Shown piece after piece: positions 1 to 8,789 of a stretch of 64,000 bases of DNA. The number at the start of each line of letters is the position of its first letter. The first letter of the stretch is position 1. Source of the DNA: Bog-756 sp963738545 (GTDB lineage: Bacteria > Actinomycetota > Acidimicrobiia > Acidimicrobiales > RAAP-2); the NCBI GenBank assembly GCA_963738545.1, contig CAVTXA010000009.1, forward strand, positions 1-64,000. Reading direction: 5' to 3'. Below the pieces are notes generated by a model that was not told the DNA's origin, ran no database searches, and saw nothing but the letters and a program-made list of their open reading frames with translations. The translations under genes and the position numbers were made by a program.

Positions 1-262
1 CGTCCCCGAAGACCAGCTCCACCGACTTTTTCAACCCTTCGAGCGGCTCTCAGCCGGCCGCAACGGCCGCCACGATGGCTCCGGTCTCGGTCTCGCCATC
101 GTCAGTGCCGTCGTCCACGCCCACCACGCCACCCTTACCGCCCGAGCACATCCCCAGGGTGGCATGTCCCTCCAGGTCGCCTTCAACCCGGCCGCGGCAA
201 CGGACATTGCCTCACCCCCAGGGCCAGCCGGTCACCCGCCAGGTGGAGACAATGACCCATAA
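1..262 (+). CDS. Histidine kinase, C-terminal ATPase end (partial)
   Basis: The reading frame enters from before the window and ends at the TAA at 260-262, leaving 86 residues. Near the start it reads DQLHRLFQPFERL, an F-box as found in HATPase_c domains, followed by GSGLGLAIV, the G2 ATP-lid motif. These two motifs in this order identify the ATP-binding end of a sensor histidine kinase. The last 20 or so residues are Pro/Gly-rich and look like a non-conserved tail. The sensor and phospho-acceptor parts lie outside the window, so signal and partner regulator cannot be named. No response regulator follows it; the DNA downstream is degenerate. Confidence 0.8.
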   Translation, partial: VPEDQLHRLFQPFERLSAGRNGRHDGSGLGLAIVSAVVHAHHATLTARAHPQGGMSLQVAFNPAAATDIASPPGPAGHPPGGDNDP

Positions 263-733
263 CCGCCGCCCATTATCGCACCCACCGAGGCGCCCCCCCC
301 GGATCGGTGGGACACGCCCGAGATGCCGTTCGGCATCCAGGCGGCTGCTTCGGGCTCCGGATTCTTGCGTCCGCGTTCTGTACCATCCCCACGTGGACCT
401 CGACGTCGACCTCGGCGGAATCCTCGGCGCTCCGGGTGAATGGACCTTCGACGAGGTCCGCGAGCAACTCGCATCCCGAGACGACGCGGCTGGGACGACG
501 ATCGAGACCGAGTTTGGGGAGACCGGCTGGTATGGCGGTGGAACCAATCCGTACCCGCCACCGGCGGTCCCGTTCAACGCACCGCCGCCCACCAACCCAT
601 AGGTCGTCACCGTCGGACGACGCCTCCGGCTCACTCGCTACAACCCGGCCGACCCCAACTTCGACGTGCCCGACATCGCGGACGACACGAAGTTCCCTTG
701 GACACACCCGGAGGCGGCACCCTACGACGGCTG
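263..733. other. Degenerate non-coding stretch with frame-shifted protein-like segments
   Basis: No intact gene can be supported here. Protein-like composition appears on the + strand in short pieces that change frame: about 370-602 reads as an acidic segment (around DLGGILGAPGEWTFDEVREQ), and 603-735 continues better in another frame (around NPADPNFDVPDIADD). I see no start with a ribosome binding site and no recognisable domain. It is probably the remains of a gene, perhaps the 5' part of the broken gene that follows. Confidence 0.4.
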
Positions 734-1608
734 GTGGCATCCAGCGTCAACACCCCGGCTGGTCGCCAGGCGATCGCCGAGATCGCCACCGGCGACCTCG
801 TCATCTGCCAACGCACCCACCCCACCCGTCGCGGCGACGGTGACCTCGTCGGCATCTGCACCATCGGCCTTACCGACGCAGGGAACGACGCCGAGACCGG
901 CCAACGCGAGCACGCAGCCTGTCTCATCCCCCTCACCAAGTTTACCCATCCCGTCCCCAGACGCACCGCCCAGCGCCACGGCCGCCTTCGCGTCGAAAGC
1001 CTCTGCCAGGGCCAGCAACTTCCGGGCCGACAAGGACCGGTCGGTTTCGGGTTGTCCGACGTCGAAGACGCCGACGCCGTCGAACTCCTCTCCGTCTGCG
1101 GGATCCCACCCGAAGCGCTCACCGAGCCGGACAACGCTCACCTCGCCGCCCAGTTGCGTGCTACCGACACCGGAAACCCGCTATTCCACAAGCTCCGCTA
1201 CGACGCTGTCCTCCGACCCCAGGTCCGCCGGGCCCATGAGCTCGAGGCGGAACGCCGGGCCCTGGAAAGTGGGCCGCCGACCACGGCTACCTCAAGCACG
1301 CCGATGACAGGACATCTACGTGCCCCTCAGTGGCTTCGACCGGCCGTTCGTCGACGGCGCCTGCGTCGAGCTCCAAGTCGAGGTCAAGGGGTACCTTTGC
1401 CCGCAGCCTTGCCACGGTGCACCTTCAGCCCTCCCAGGCGAAACGGGCCACCGACGCGAGGGCTGGGACCCCACCCGATTGGCGGCTGTTCGCCCTCCTC
1501 GGCGCCGGAACCAAGAACCCCGACGAGCAGGTCTGCACACCCGACGAGGTCGTGGAGTTGCTCCGCAACGGGGGCATTCAGGTCAACGGCGGCTGGCCCG
1601 GAGGATGA
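734..1608 (+). pseudogene. Broken gene, EVE/PUA-like plus DUF3883-like protein
   Basis: Coding-like protein runs through three frames. The first part (about 734-1268) contains AEIATGDLVICQRTHP followed by DGDLVGICTIG, the layout of an EVE/PUA-like modified-base-binding domain. The frame then shifts near 1269 (WAADHGYLKHADDRT), again near 1320 (FDRPFVDGACVELQVEVKGY), and again near 1395 (ATVHLQPSQAKRA, then DWRLFALLGAGT), ending at the TGA at 1606-1608. The VEVKG segment with the downstream hydrophobic strand is what DUF3883, a restriction-endonuclease-like fold, usually looks like. Proteins with these domains are generally defence or modification related. Domain calls are by eye and tentative. 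At least three frameshifts make a functional product unlikely unless the sequence has errors. Confidence 0.4.
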
Positions 1609-2576
1609 TCTCCCCGCGCCGCCACCAAGCGGGCTGCGTGTCATCGACGACGAGGCGTGCACAGCCGACATCCCTCACCGTCTTACGGTCCCTCGCTGCC
1701 GGCCGGTCAGGTAACCCCGGTTCGCGTGATCATGGGGTAATTGTGGGTCGGCCCACGGGCCGCCGATCACCGCAAGCGTGACAAGGCCACCCGGGAGCGC
1801 TCGTGGCCCCACATCCGAGCCGCCGTCAAAAGGCGACCATCGCCGCCAACGCTGCCGGTGTTGCCCCCAACTTGGTGGCCGAGCACACGTCACCCTCATC
1901 GGCGACCCCGTCGACGAGCTCGTCCGAGACGTCGAAGAGCTCACACCGGCGTCACTCGCCGAACGGCTCCACGCCGGACGCCGCTTTGCGGTCATCACCC
2001 CTGCGGAAGACGCCCACCTCGCCGCTGCCGGCATCAAGCAGAACATGCCGGCACGTCGGGTCGAAGGCGACGACCCCCTGGGCCCGGGACACCCGCGCCT
2101 GAGCCACCTGCCGCTGTCGGCAGCGTCGACCAAGCCATCGACTCAGCCGACTTTCTCGCCCGGACCGGTGCCACCCGAGCGCTGCGCCAGCTCTCGAAGA
2201 TCCTCCCTGGCCGAACCACTCATGCGCAAGGCACATACTCCTACGTGCCGTTTTGCGTTACCGGTCGTCCCGCGGGTCGGCGTTCTGCACGTGCGATCGG
2301 CATCGACGTCGGACCACCTGCACGAGCCGACCGAGATGCCAGACGGCAGCCAAGGAACCGTCGATCTGGCGCTGCGACCCGATCAAAACCTTGCTGGTGT
2401 CGGGACCAGAAGGATCCTTGGGAGTGTGCGGCTTCACTCGGCGGAGACCGGTGCGACCCGACCGGAAGGCTGTCGCGGATAGCCCCCCTTCACCGAGCAG
2501 TCACCGGACGGCCTTTACGGGGACACCTCCGCCAGCGGTCCCCGCCTGAGGGGCGGCGTCGCCGTAGAGAGTTCGG
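1609..2576. pseudogene. Degenerate stretch with unidentified gene remnants
   Basis: Between 1609 and the tetR remnant there is no intact gene. Pieces of + strand protein can be followed: about 1803-1885 (ATIAANAAGVAPNLVAEH) continues after a frameshift as HVTLIGDPVDELVRDVEELT and AERLHAGRRFAVITPAEDAH up to about 2060, then in another frame as VDQAIDSADFLARTG near 2125-2200. These look like one ancestral coding sequence cut by indels. I do not recognise the family. 2251-2576 shows nothing beyond open frames expected from high GC. Confidence 0.35.
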
Positions 2577-3251
2577 CTAACGGACGCTCGGGAGAGGCGG
2601 GCGAGGACTGGTCTGATACTGCAGCCACGGTTGCTGTCGGTGGGGCGAGGAAGGGCGATCAACGTCCGGGACCCCCGCTCGCGGCCGCAAGCAGCTGAGG
2701 TCCTCGGCTCGCAGCCCCGCGAGCAGCAATCGCACCATGCGCTCCGCGCGTCCAGAACTCTCGATCACGGCTGGGCCGCCCGTCTGGCAGAGGTTCGCGA
2801 CTGCGCCGAGGAACTCGCTTGCGTCGACGTCCTGGCTGATCTCCCCGGATTCAGTCGCAGCGACAAGCAGTCGCTCGAGCGTTGGCGCGAGGCGCGTCGA
2901 GAAGTACTCGGCGAGCGGCTCATACGCGGAATCTCCGGAGTGCAGCGCTGCTGCGAGCCCACGTTTGGTGGCAACGAATTGGGTGTAACGCATGATCCAC
3001 CGGTCGAGCGCTTCGCCGGGAGGGTACACGACCTCGATCTCGGCCGCAGCCGCGACGCACGCGTCCATCTCGCGTCGGAACACTGCCGAGATGAGGTCAG
3101 ATCGGAGCGGGAAGTGTCGGTAGAGCGTGCCGACCCCGACGCCCGCTCGCTCGGCGATTGACCGTACGGGCGCGTCCACGCCTGACTCGGAGAAGACAGC
3201 CTTCGCCGCCTCCAGTCACGCGTCGACGTTCTGCCGCGCATCGGCGCGCAT
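2577..3251 (-). pseudogene. TetR-family transcriptional regulator with premature TGA
   Basis: From the ATG at 3251 the product starts MRADARQNVDA and then meets an in-frame TGA (3218-3216) at codon 12; the same frame continues as LEAAKAVFSESG, then SIAERAGVGVGTLYRHF, a typical TetR helix-turn-helix, and a ligand-binding half rich in helices. Without the stop the protein would be about 224 residues, slightly long for TetR because of a Pro/Arg-rich tail of about 35 residues. A GTG at 3179 could restart translation but would remove helix 1. It is divergent from the aldo/keto reductase and probably once repressed it and itself through the palindromes at 3327-3372. All clear genes in the window use TGA as a stop, so recoding is unlikely; a real nonsense mutation or a sequencing error remain. 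Confidence 0.7.
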
Positions 3252-3326
3252 CCGGCGTGGTTCCCCGCTTGCTGAGCTCGTGACGGTCCTCGCGGTGGAA
3301 GGCAAACGACATCTTTCTTTGTAGAT

Positions 3327-3339
3327 GGAACACAATTCC
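3327..3339. promoter_or_regulatory. Palindromic operator copy 1 (tetR/AKR intergenic)
   Basis: GGAACACAATTCC is an imperfect dyad (GGAA...TTCC) followed by GGTTATA. It closely matches the second copy 33 bp downstream, including the flanking CCGG. It lies between the two divergent genes, so it is a probable binding site for the TetR-type repressor. Confidence 0.5.
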
Positions 3340-3359
3340 GGTTATAGTGCTAACGTAAG

Positions 3360-3372
3360 GGAACATTGTTCC
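3360..3372. promoter_or_regulatory. Palindromic operator copy 2 (tetR/AKR intergenic)
   Basis: GGAACATTGTTCC is a perfect dyad around a central base, followed by GGTATACAGT, which contains a possible -10 (TACAGT, 3377-3382) for the reductase gene. A repressor bound here would block that promoter. A weaker half site (AGTTCCGATTAT) follows at 3401. Confidence 0.55.
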
Positions 3373-3471
3373 GGTATACAGTAGCGCTGATCCGGACGGC
3401 AGTTCCGATTATCCGATCGTACGGCACCGTCCCGTCGGGTGCCCCGATGACGAGCCCCAGGAGCAGACAGC

Positions 3472-4497
3472 ATGAAGTACCGCACACTTGGCCGCACCGG
3501 CATCAAGGTGACCCCGTACGCGCTCGGCGCGATGATGCTCGGGGCCCTCGGCAACCCGGACCGACAGGAGGGCATCCGCATCATCCACCGGGCACTTGAC
3601 GCCGGCATCAATTTCGTGGACACCGCCGACCGCTACGGGGACTCGGAGGAAGTCGTCGGCGAGGCGCTCAAGGGCCGCCGCGACGAGGTCGTTCTCGCCA
3701 CAAAGTTCTGGGGGCCGGTCGACGACGACGTCAACCATCGCGGCGGCTCTCGCCGCTGGATCATGGAGGCCGTCGAGCGTTCGCTCCGCCGCCTGCAGAC
3801 CGACCACATCGACCTCTACCAGCTGCACCGGCCGGACCCGGACACCGATATCGACGAGACGCTCTCCGCGCTCACTGACCTCGTTCGCCAGGGCAAGGTC
3901 CGCGCGATCGGCACGTCGTCGATGCGCGGGTCGGAGATCGTCGAGGCCCAGTGGATGTCCGATCGCCGCGGGTTCGAGCGATTCCGCACGGAGCAGCCGA
4001 ACTACTCGATCCTCGACCGCGAGATCGAGCGCGAGATCCTCCCCGTGGCCGAACGCTACGGCATGGGAACGCTCGTCTACAGCCCACTTGCCGGTGGCGC
4101 ACTGACGGGTCGTTATCGGGCGGGGCAGGAAAACGACAACTTCCGTTCCACGAAGACCGGCATGCGCCACTTTCGGGACGAGCGCCGTCTCGCCGCCGTC
4201 GAAGAGCTCATCGCGTTCTCCGCCGAAGTTGGTGTGAAGCTCACGCACCTCGCGATGGCGTTCGTCATCGCGCACCCGGGGGTCACCTCCACGATCGCCG
4301 GGCCGCGCACGATGGAGCAGCTGGAGGACACGCTTGCCGGGATCGACGTCGCGCTGTCGGACGAGGTCCTCGACCGCATCGACGAGATTGTCCCGCCCGG
4401 GGAGAGCATCGGTGCGATGGACATGGTCTACCGCGGCCCGGAAGTCGACGACCAGACCATGCGCCGCCGTCCGGCCGCACAGCGTTCGGCTGCTTGA
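3472..4497 (+). CDS. Aldo/keto reductase
   Basis: 341 residues, the usual size for NADPH-dependent aldo/keto reductases of the YajO/voltage-channel-beta-like group. The catalytic tetrad is visible: Asp50 and Tyr55 in FVDTADRYGDSEE, Lys78 in VLATKFWG, and His119 in DLYQLHRPDPDTD. The nucleotide-binding C-terminal part has the GVTSTIAGPRTMEQLEDT segment. The ATG is preceded by CAGGAG at a good distance. It reduces carbonyl compounds in the cytosol; the substrate cannot be told. It is divergent from the tetR remnant and shares its operator region, which suggests induction by a small molecule. With the regulator broken, expression may now be constitutive. Confidence 0.92.
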   Translation: MKYRTLGRTGIKVTPYALGAMMLGALGNPDRQEGIRIIHRALDAGINFVDTADRYGDSEEVVGEALKGRRDEVVLATKFWGPVDDDVNHRGGSRRWIMEAVERSLRRLQTDHIDLYQLHRPDPDTDIDETLSALTDLVRQGKVRAIGTSSMRGSEIVEAQWMSDRRGFERFRTEQPNYSILDREIEREILPVAERYGMGTLVYSPLAGGALTGRYRAGQENDNFRSTKTGMRHFRDERRLAAVEELIAFSAEVGVKLTHLAMAFVIAHPGVTSTIAGPRTMEQLEDTLAGIDVALSDEVLDRIDEIVPPGESIGAMDMVYRGPEVDDQTMRRRPAAQRSAA

Positions 4498-4687
4498 CCC
4501 AGCGGCGAGCACGAGAGGCGATCCGAGTCCCGCACCCTTCCTCGATAGCGCGGCCGGTGTATCCCGCGGAACGCGGCACGTCAAGGATGGGTCGCCACGC
4601 CGTGTGAGAGCTCCTGCTCAACGGACAGGCATGTCCCGTATGACGATCCCCATTCGGTCCTGGGCTGGCCGTTCACCGATGTCCGAC

Positions 4688-4969
4688 CTATGGGCTCTGA
4701 AGGGCGGCGACTACCTGCCTGGGGGCTGGATTGACGATTGGGCTCCCATCGATGACGACGGTTGGTACCGTCTCGTTGCCGTTAGCCACCGACCGGACAT
4801 AGGCGGCTGCGTCGGAGTCCGTCCATATGTTGATTCGCTGTACCGAGAGATGCCGCCACCTCAGGACAACACGCATTCGGATGCAATACACGCAGCCCGG
4901 TCGCCAGTACAACGTCACCCGCTGATTGGCCCCGGTCGTCTCGGTGGAACCGTTCACGGGGTCAGTCAA
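4688..4969 (-). CDS. Glutaredoxin-like protein (mycoredoxin type)
   Basis: 93 residues with a thioredoxin fold pattern: strand RVTLYWRPG, the redox motif CVYC at about residues 25-28, the cis-Pro segment ETVPTVVIDG and the NP turn near the C-terminus. Actinobacterial mycoredoxins have the same length and the same 'GN-TVPTV---G' and 'NP' features; they reduce protein-mycothiol mixed disulfides. The usual CPYC or CGYC is CVYC here. It stands alone on the minus strand; 4498-4687 and 4970-5123 on either side hold nothing I can identify. Assignment as mycoredoxin rather than another glutaredoxin-like protein is an inference. Confidence 0.75.
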   Translation of the reverse strand: MTDPVNGSTETTGANQRVTLYWRPGCVYCIRMRVVLRWRHLSVQRINIWTDSDAAAYVRSVANGNETVPTVVIDGSPIVNPAPRQVVAALQSP

Positions 4970-5123
4970 TCACGGCCCGAGGGACCAGCTGACGCCGGCC
5001 ATTGAGCAGCGAATCAGCCCGAGAGAGCCCGACCCAACAACCCCGCAGCGTCTCGGTCCCGCTCCGGCGGTACACCCGAAGCGTGGTGCTGGCCTCCTTG
5101 TGCCTCCAAAACACCCTCTGAAC

Positions 5124-5198
5124 TGGTGCGCCCCCCGGGATTTGAACCCGGAACCTGCGGATTAAGAGTCCGTTGCTCTGCCGTTGAGCTAGAGGCGC
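5124..5198 (-). tRNA. tRNA-Lys (CTT)
   Basis: On the minus strand the acceptor GCGCCTC pairs with GGGGCGC, followed by A and an encoded CCA. The anticodon loop CTCTTAA between CGGA and TCCG gives CTT. T-arm GGTTCAAATCC is present. 75 nt including CCA. Confidence 0.95.
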
Positions 5199-5258
5199 CT
5201 AATGACAACCGTACTGCGCCCGGGAGGCCTGGCCTGCAGGATTCCCCGGGGGCATGAG

Positions 5259-5332
5259 GGTGACCGACGGGGCTCGAACCCGCGACCTCCGGGGCCACAT
5301 CCCGGCGCTCTGCCAACTGAGCTACGGCCACC
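5259..5332 (-). tRNA. tRNA-His (GTG)
   Basis: The acceptor GTGGCCG pairs with CGGTCAC; an extra G at position -1 faces C73, the hallmark of tRNA-His. The anticodon loop ATGTGGC gives GTG. The CCA end is not encoded (CTC follows). Confidence 0.95.
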
Positions 5333-5397
5333 AAGGAGTCTCTAGTGTGGCACAGACCGCTGGTGGTGCGGACCGTGGCGGTAGCCTTCTCCGTCTG

Positions 5398-5474
5398 GCC
5401 CCTGTAGCTCAACTGGATAGAGCAGATGGTTTCTACCCATCAGGTTGCGCGTTCGAGTCGTGCCGGGGGCGCCA
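5398..5474 (+). tRNA. tRNA-Arg (TCT)
   Basis: Acceptor GCCCCTG pairs with CGGGGGC; discriminator G and encoded CCA follow. The anticodon stem GATGG/CCATC encloses TTTCTAC, giving TCT. It is divergent from the neighbouring His and Lys tRNA genes. Confidence 0.95.
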
Positions 5475-5623
5475 GAGCCGGGTAGCGCACGGTGACCGCT
5501 CCGTCACCGCCCGCCGGAATCCGTCCGTGCCCCTTCCCTTTGGTCCACCCACTCACCTACTCTGGCGCAATCGAATTCCGTGGATCGACCCTGCGACGAA
5601 CCCGGACTACGGCCAACCGAGGG

Positions 5624-7951
5624 GTGCTCGACTGGCGGTGTGGTCCATCGGCGCGCCTGCGCTTGCGGCTGCAGGCCGTCCCCACCCGTCTGCGTTCGGC
5701 CGGACTGCCCCTGGCCGTCGCCGTCGTGGCCCTTGTGGGCATGGTCAGCCTTCCCGGTGCCTCGGCGCTGGGCTCCGGCCTGCCGTCCCCGACCCCACAC
5801 TTGAACGGGTCCAGCTTCACCGAGACGTGGACCACCGGCAATCTGCCTGACGTGGGCGGTCCCATCGCCCTCTCGTCGCCGATTCCGGTGACCCTGGGCG
5901 GGCAGGCCTCGGTGGTGGTGGGGGACCGCACAGGCAACCTCTTCGCCTACCACCTGGGCGGATCGGCCCCCGTGGCCGTCTCGGGGTGGCCGGCTACCAA
6001 CGAGAGCGGTCCCATCGATTCCACCCCGTCCATCGCCGCCTCGGGGGGCCAGACCGCAGTGCTGGTGGGTTCGGGCAACGACGGCGACCCCGTTCCCGGT
6101 GGCTACACGGCGTTTTCCACCTCGGGATCCCAGAAGTGGTTTACCCAGGTGGTCAATCCCCCGAGCGACACGGCCCCGGCCGGGGGTGTGCAGGCCGGCA
6201 TCACGGTGGGGTCGCTGCAATCTGGCGGCCTGGACGCGGTGGCCGGGTCTCTCGGTCAGGTCTCCTACGCCCTTGATGCCACCACCGGTACCCCGCTGAC
6301 CGGATGGCCGTTCCTCAACTCGGACAGCACCCACTCCACGGCGGCCCTGGGCGACCTGTACGGCACCGGCCAGACCGAGATCATCGACGGAGGCGACCAG
6401 ACGGCCGGGCTGGCCGGTGGCCAGCAGTATGTCAACGGGGGCCACCTACGCATCCTCAGCGCCCAGGGAAACCAGATCTGCCGGGCCGACACCACCCAGG
6501 TGGTGGACTCGTCCCCAGCCGTTGGGGGGTTCCTCCCCGGTGGGGCCACGGGCATTGTGGTCGGCACCGGGGGTTTCTTTGCCAACGCCTCGGACTCCGA
6601 CACCCTCAAGGCCTACAACAACCGCTGCCAGCTGCAGTGGTCCAGCACCCTCGACGGTGACACCTTCTCGTCACCGGCCCTCTCCGATGTCCTGGGCAAC
6701 GGTGCCCTCCAAGTCGTCGAGGGGACCGATCTCGACGTCTACGGGGGTTCGGTCTGGGTCCTCAACGCCGCCACCGGTCAGAAGATCTGGGAGGTCAGCG
6801 GTATCAACCGGGTCATCGGCTCGGTGGTCACCGCCGATCTGAGCGGGTCCGGCTACGACGACGTCATCGTCCCCACCATCTCGGGAACCCTGGTGCTCGA
6901 CGGCCGGACCGGTGCTCAGATCGCCGACCTCAGCCCCAACCTCGGCTTGCAGAACTCCCCGCTCATCACCGATGACCCCAACGGGACCATCGGGATCACC
7001 CTGGCCGGTTACGTGCACTCGTCACAGTCGGCGTTCGGTGTGGGGGAGATCGACCACTACGAGATCCCCGGCTCGGACGGTGCCGCCGCCGTCGGAGGGG
7101 CGGCCTGGCCGATGTTCCACCATGACCCCCAGCTGACCGGGAACGCCGGGGGCACGACGCCGGCCGGCTCCATTCCGGCCTGCTCGGTCCCCTCGGCGGC
7201 ATATTCCGGCTACCGCCTCGCTGCCGCCGACGGCGGCATCTTCACCTTCGGCACCCTGCCCTTCTGTGGGTCCACCGGCGGAACCCACCTCAACGCCCCG
7301 GTGGTGGGCATGGCCATGGCACCGGGTTCGGGGGGGTACTGGCTGGTGGCCGCCGACGGCGGCGTGTTCTCTTTCGGAAGCGCAGGGTTCTTCGGGTCGA
7401 CGGGTGGCATCCACCTGAACGCGCCCATCGTCGGGATGGCCGCCACCCCCGACGGCCAGGGCTACTGGCTCGTGGCCTCCGACGGCGGTGTGTTCTCCTT
7501 CGGTGACGCCGCCTTCCTCGGCTCCATGGGTGGGAGGCACCTCAACAGCCCGGTGGTCGGGATGTCGTCCTCGACGGACGGCAACGGATACTTCCTGGTG
7601 GCCGCCGACGGCGGCATCTTCGCCTTCGGTGACGCCGTCTTTGCCGGCTCCGAAGGGGGGACCCGGCTCAACCAGCCGGTGGTGGGCACGACCAACGACC
7701 CCAATACCGGCGGCTACTGGGAGGTGGCCGCCGACGGCGGCGTGTTCTCCTTCGGTGGGGCCCCGTTCTACGGCTCCACCGGCAACATCCACCTCAACGC
7801 GCCCATCGTGGGCTTGGCCGGGACCTCGAACGGGAGCGGCTACCGGTTCGCCGCCTCCGACGGGGGCGTGTTCAGCTACTCGGCCCCCTTCTTGGGCTCC
7901 ATGGGGGCGGTCCGGCTGGCCCAACCGGTGGTGGCCATGGCCGGCACCTGA
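5624..7951 (+). CDS. Secreted beta-propeller protein with six 42-residue repeats
   Basis: About 775 residues. A signal peptide is clear (Arg-rich start, hydrophobic LPLAVAVVALVGMV, then ASA cleavage site). Residues from roughly 60 to 520 resemble FG-GAP/PQQ-type propeller repeats: recurrent 'VVVGDRTGNLFAYHL', 'ALGDLYGTGQTEIIDGG' and 'VLNAATGQKIWEV' strands. After a short Cys-containing linker, six copies of a unit of about 42 residues follow (GYWLVAADGGVFSFG...LNAPIVGMA), the last shortened. The same unit occurs in the protein at 46613-48271. I infer two stacked propellers on the cell surface; no catalytic site is seen. The start is uncertain: GTG 5624 is chosen because a TACTCT hexamer lies at 5558; TTG 5663 would also keep the signal peptide. 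Confidence 0.75.
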   Translation: MLDWRCGPSARLRLRLQAVPTRLRSAGLPLAVAVVALVGMVSLPGASALGSGLPSPTPHLNGSSFTETWTTGNLPDVGGPIALSSPIPVTLGGQASVVVGDRTGNLFAYHLGGSAPVAVSGWPATNESGPIDSTPSIAASGGQTAVLVGSGNDGDPVPGGYTAFSTSGSQKWFTQVVNPPSDTAPAGGVQAGITVGSLQSGGLDAVAGSLGQVSYALDATTGTPLTGWPFLNSDSTHSTAALGDLYGTGQTEIIDGGDQTAGLAGGQQYVNGGHLRILSAQGNQICRADTTQVVDSSPAVGGFLPGGATGIVVGTGGFFANASDSDTLKAYNNRCQLQWSSTLDGDTFSSPALSDVLGNGALQVVEGTDLDVYGGSVWVLNAATGQKIWEVSGINRVIGSVVTADLSGSGYDDVIVPTISGTLVLDGRTGAQIADLSPNLGLQNSPLITDDPNGTIGITLAGYVHSSQSAFGVGEIDHYEIPGSDGAAAVGGAAWPMFHHDPQLTGNAGGTTPAGSIPACSVPSAAYSGYRLAAADGGIFTFGTLPFCGSTGGTHLNAPVVGMAMAPGSGGYWLVAADGGVFSFGSAGFFGSTGGIHLNAPIVGMAATPDGQGYWLVASDGGVFSFGDAAFLGSMGGRHLNSPVVGMSSSTDGNGYFLVAADGGIFAFGDAVFAGSEGGTRLNQPVVGTTNDPNTGGYWEVAADGGVFSFGGAPFYGSTGNIHLNAPIVGLAGTSNGSGYRFAASDGGVFSYSAPFLGSMGAVRLAQPVVAMAGT

Positions 7952-7991
7952 TCCCGAGCGTGGCCCTGGCCTCGCCCTGGGTGGGCGGGCG

Positions 7992-7997
7992 TAGACT
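7992..7997 (+). promoter_or_regulatory. Leaderless -10 (TAGACT) of the ParA-like gene
   Basis: TAGACT ends 6 nt before the ATG at 8004, with no Shine-Dalgarno between. Transcription would start at or next to the start codon. Confidence 0.6.
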
Positions 7998-8003
7998 TCG
8001 CCG

Positions 8004-8789
8004 ATGACCGACGTCCTGGCCGTGGCCAACCAGAAGGGGGGCGTGGCCAAGACGACCACGGTCCACTCCCTCGGGGTGGCCTCGGCCGAGCTCGGACGGC
8101 GGACCCTGGTCGTCGATCTCGATCCTCAGGCGTGCCTGACCTACTCGCTGGGCTTCGATCCCGACGGCCTGGACCGGTCGCTCCATGACGTCTTCGTCCG
8201 TCGGGACAGTGTGGCCGAGGTGGTCCGCCCCGTACCCGGGGTGGCCCTGCTCGACGTCCTCCCGGCCACCATCGACCTGGCCGGTTCGGAGGTCCACCTG
8301 CTGACCCGGACCGGACGCGAGCACGTGCTGGAGCGGGCCCTCGAACCGGTGCTGGCCAACTACGACCTGATCCTGATCGACTGCCCACCGTCCCTCGGCG
8401 TCCTCACCATCAACGGCCTCACGGCAGCCAATGCCGTCCTGATCCCGCTCCAGTGCGAGGCGCTCTCCCACCGAGGTGTCGGGCAGCTGCTCGAGACCAT
8501 CGAGGACGTCCGGGCCTTCGCCAACAGCGATCTGGCCGTCCGCGGCATCATCGCCACCATGTACGACGACCGGACCCGGCACGCCCGGCACATCATCGAA
8601 GAGGTCGAGTCCCGGTACGGGATCCCCGTCCTCCAGCCACCGGTGCGCAAGTCGATCCGCTTCGCCGAGGCCCCGGCCCGGGGGAAGTCCATTCTCCAGC
8701 ACGCTCCCAACTCTCCGGGTGCGCAGGCCTACCGCCAACTGGCCCGGACCTTGCTCGACACGGTCGTGGTCACCGGCACCGTCGGCTAG
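8004..8789 (+). CDS. ParA/Soj-family ATPase
   Basis: 261 residues. The deviant Walker A box is KGGVAKTT near residue 12, followed by TLVVDLDPQA (A' motif) and LILIDCPPSLG (Walker B), the standard ParA/MinD order and length. Such ATPases dimerise on ATP and bind DNA or membrane to position cargo. No ParB gene or parS-like 16-bp palindrome is seen nearby, and it is far from any recognisable origin, so this is probably an orphan ParA with another partner. That partner may be the next gene, which starts inside its stop codon (TAGTG overlap) and must be translated in step with it. Start ATG is fixed by the -10 element 6 nt upstream. Confidence 0.9.
   Translation: MTDVLAVANQKGGVAKTTTVHSLGVASAELGRRTLVVDLDPQACLTYSLGFDPDGLDRSLHDVFVRRDSVAEVVRPVPGVALLDVLPATIDLAGSEVHLLTRTGREHVLERALEPVLANYDLILIDCPPSLGVLTINGLTAANAVLIPLQCEALSHRGVGQLLETIEDVRAFANSDLAVRGIIATMYDDRTRHARHIIEEVESRYGIPVLQPPVRKSIRFAEAPARGKSILQHAPNSPGAQAYRQLARTLLDTVVVTGTVG

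Noticed and set aside
3216..3218. TGA recoding (UGA as a sense codon) in tetR
   Set aside because: Many intact genes in the window end with TGA at the expected length, so the code is standard.
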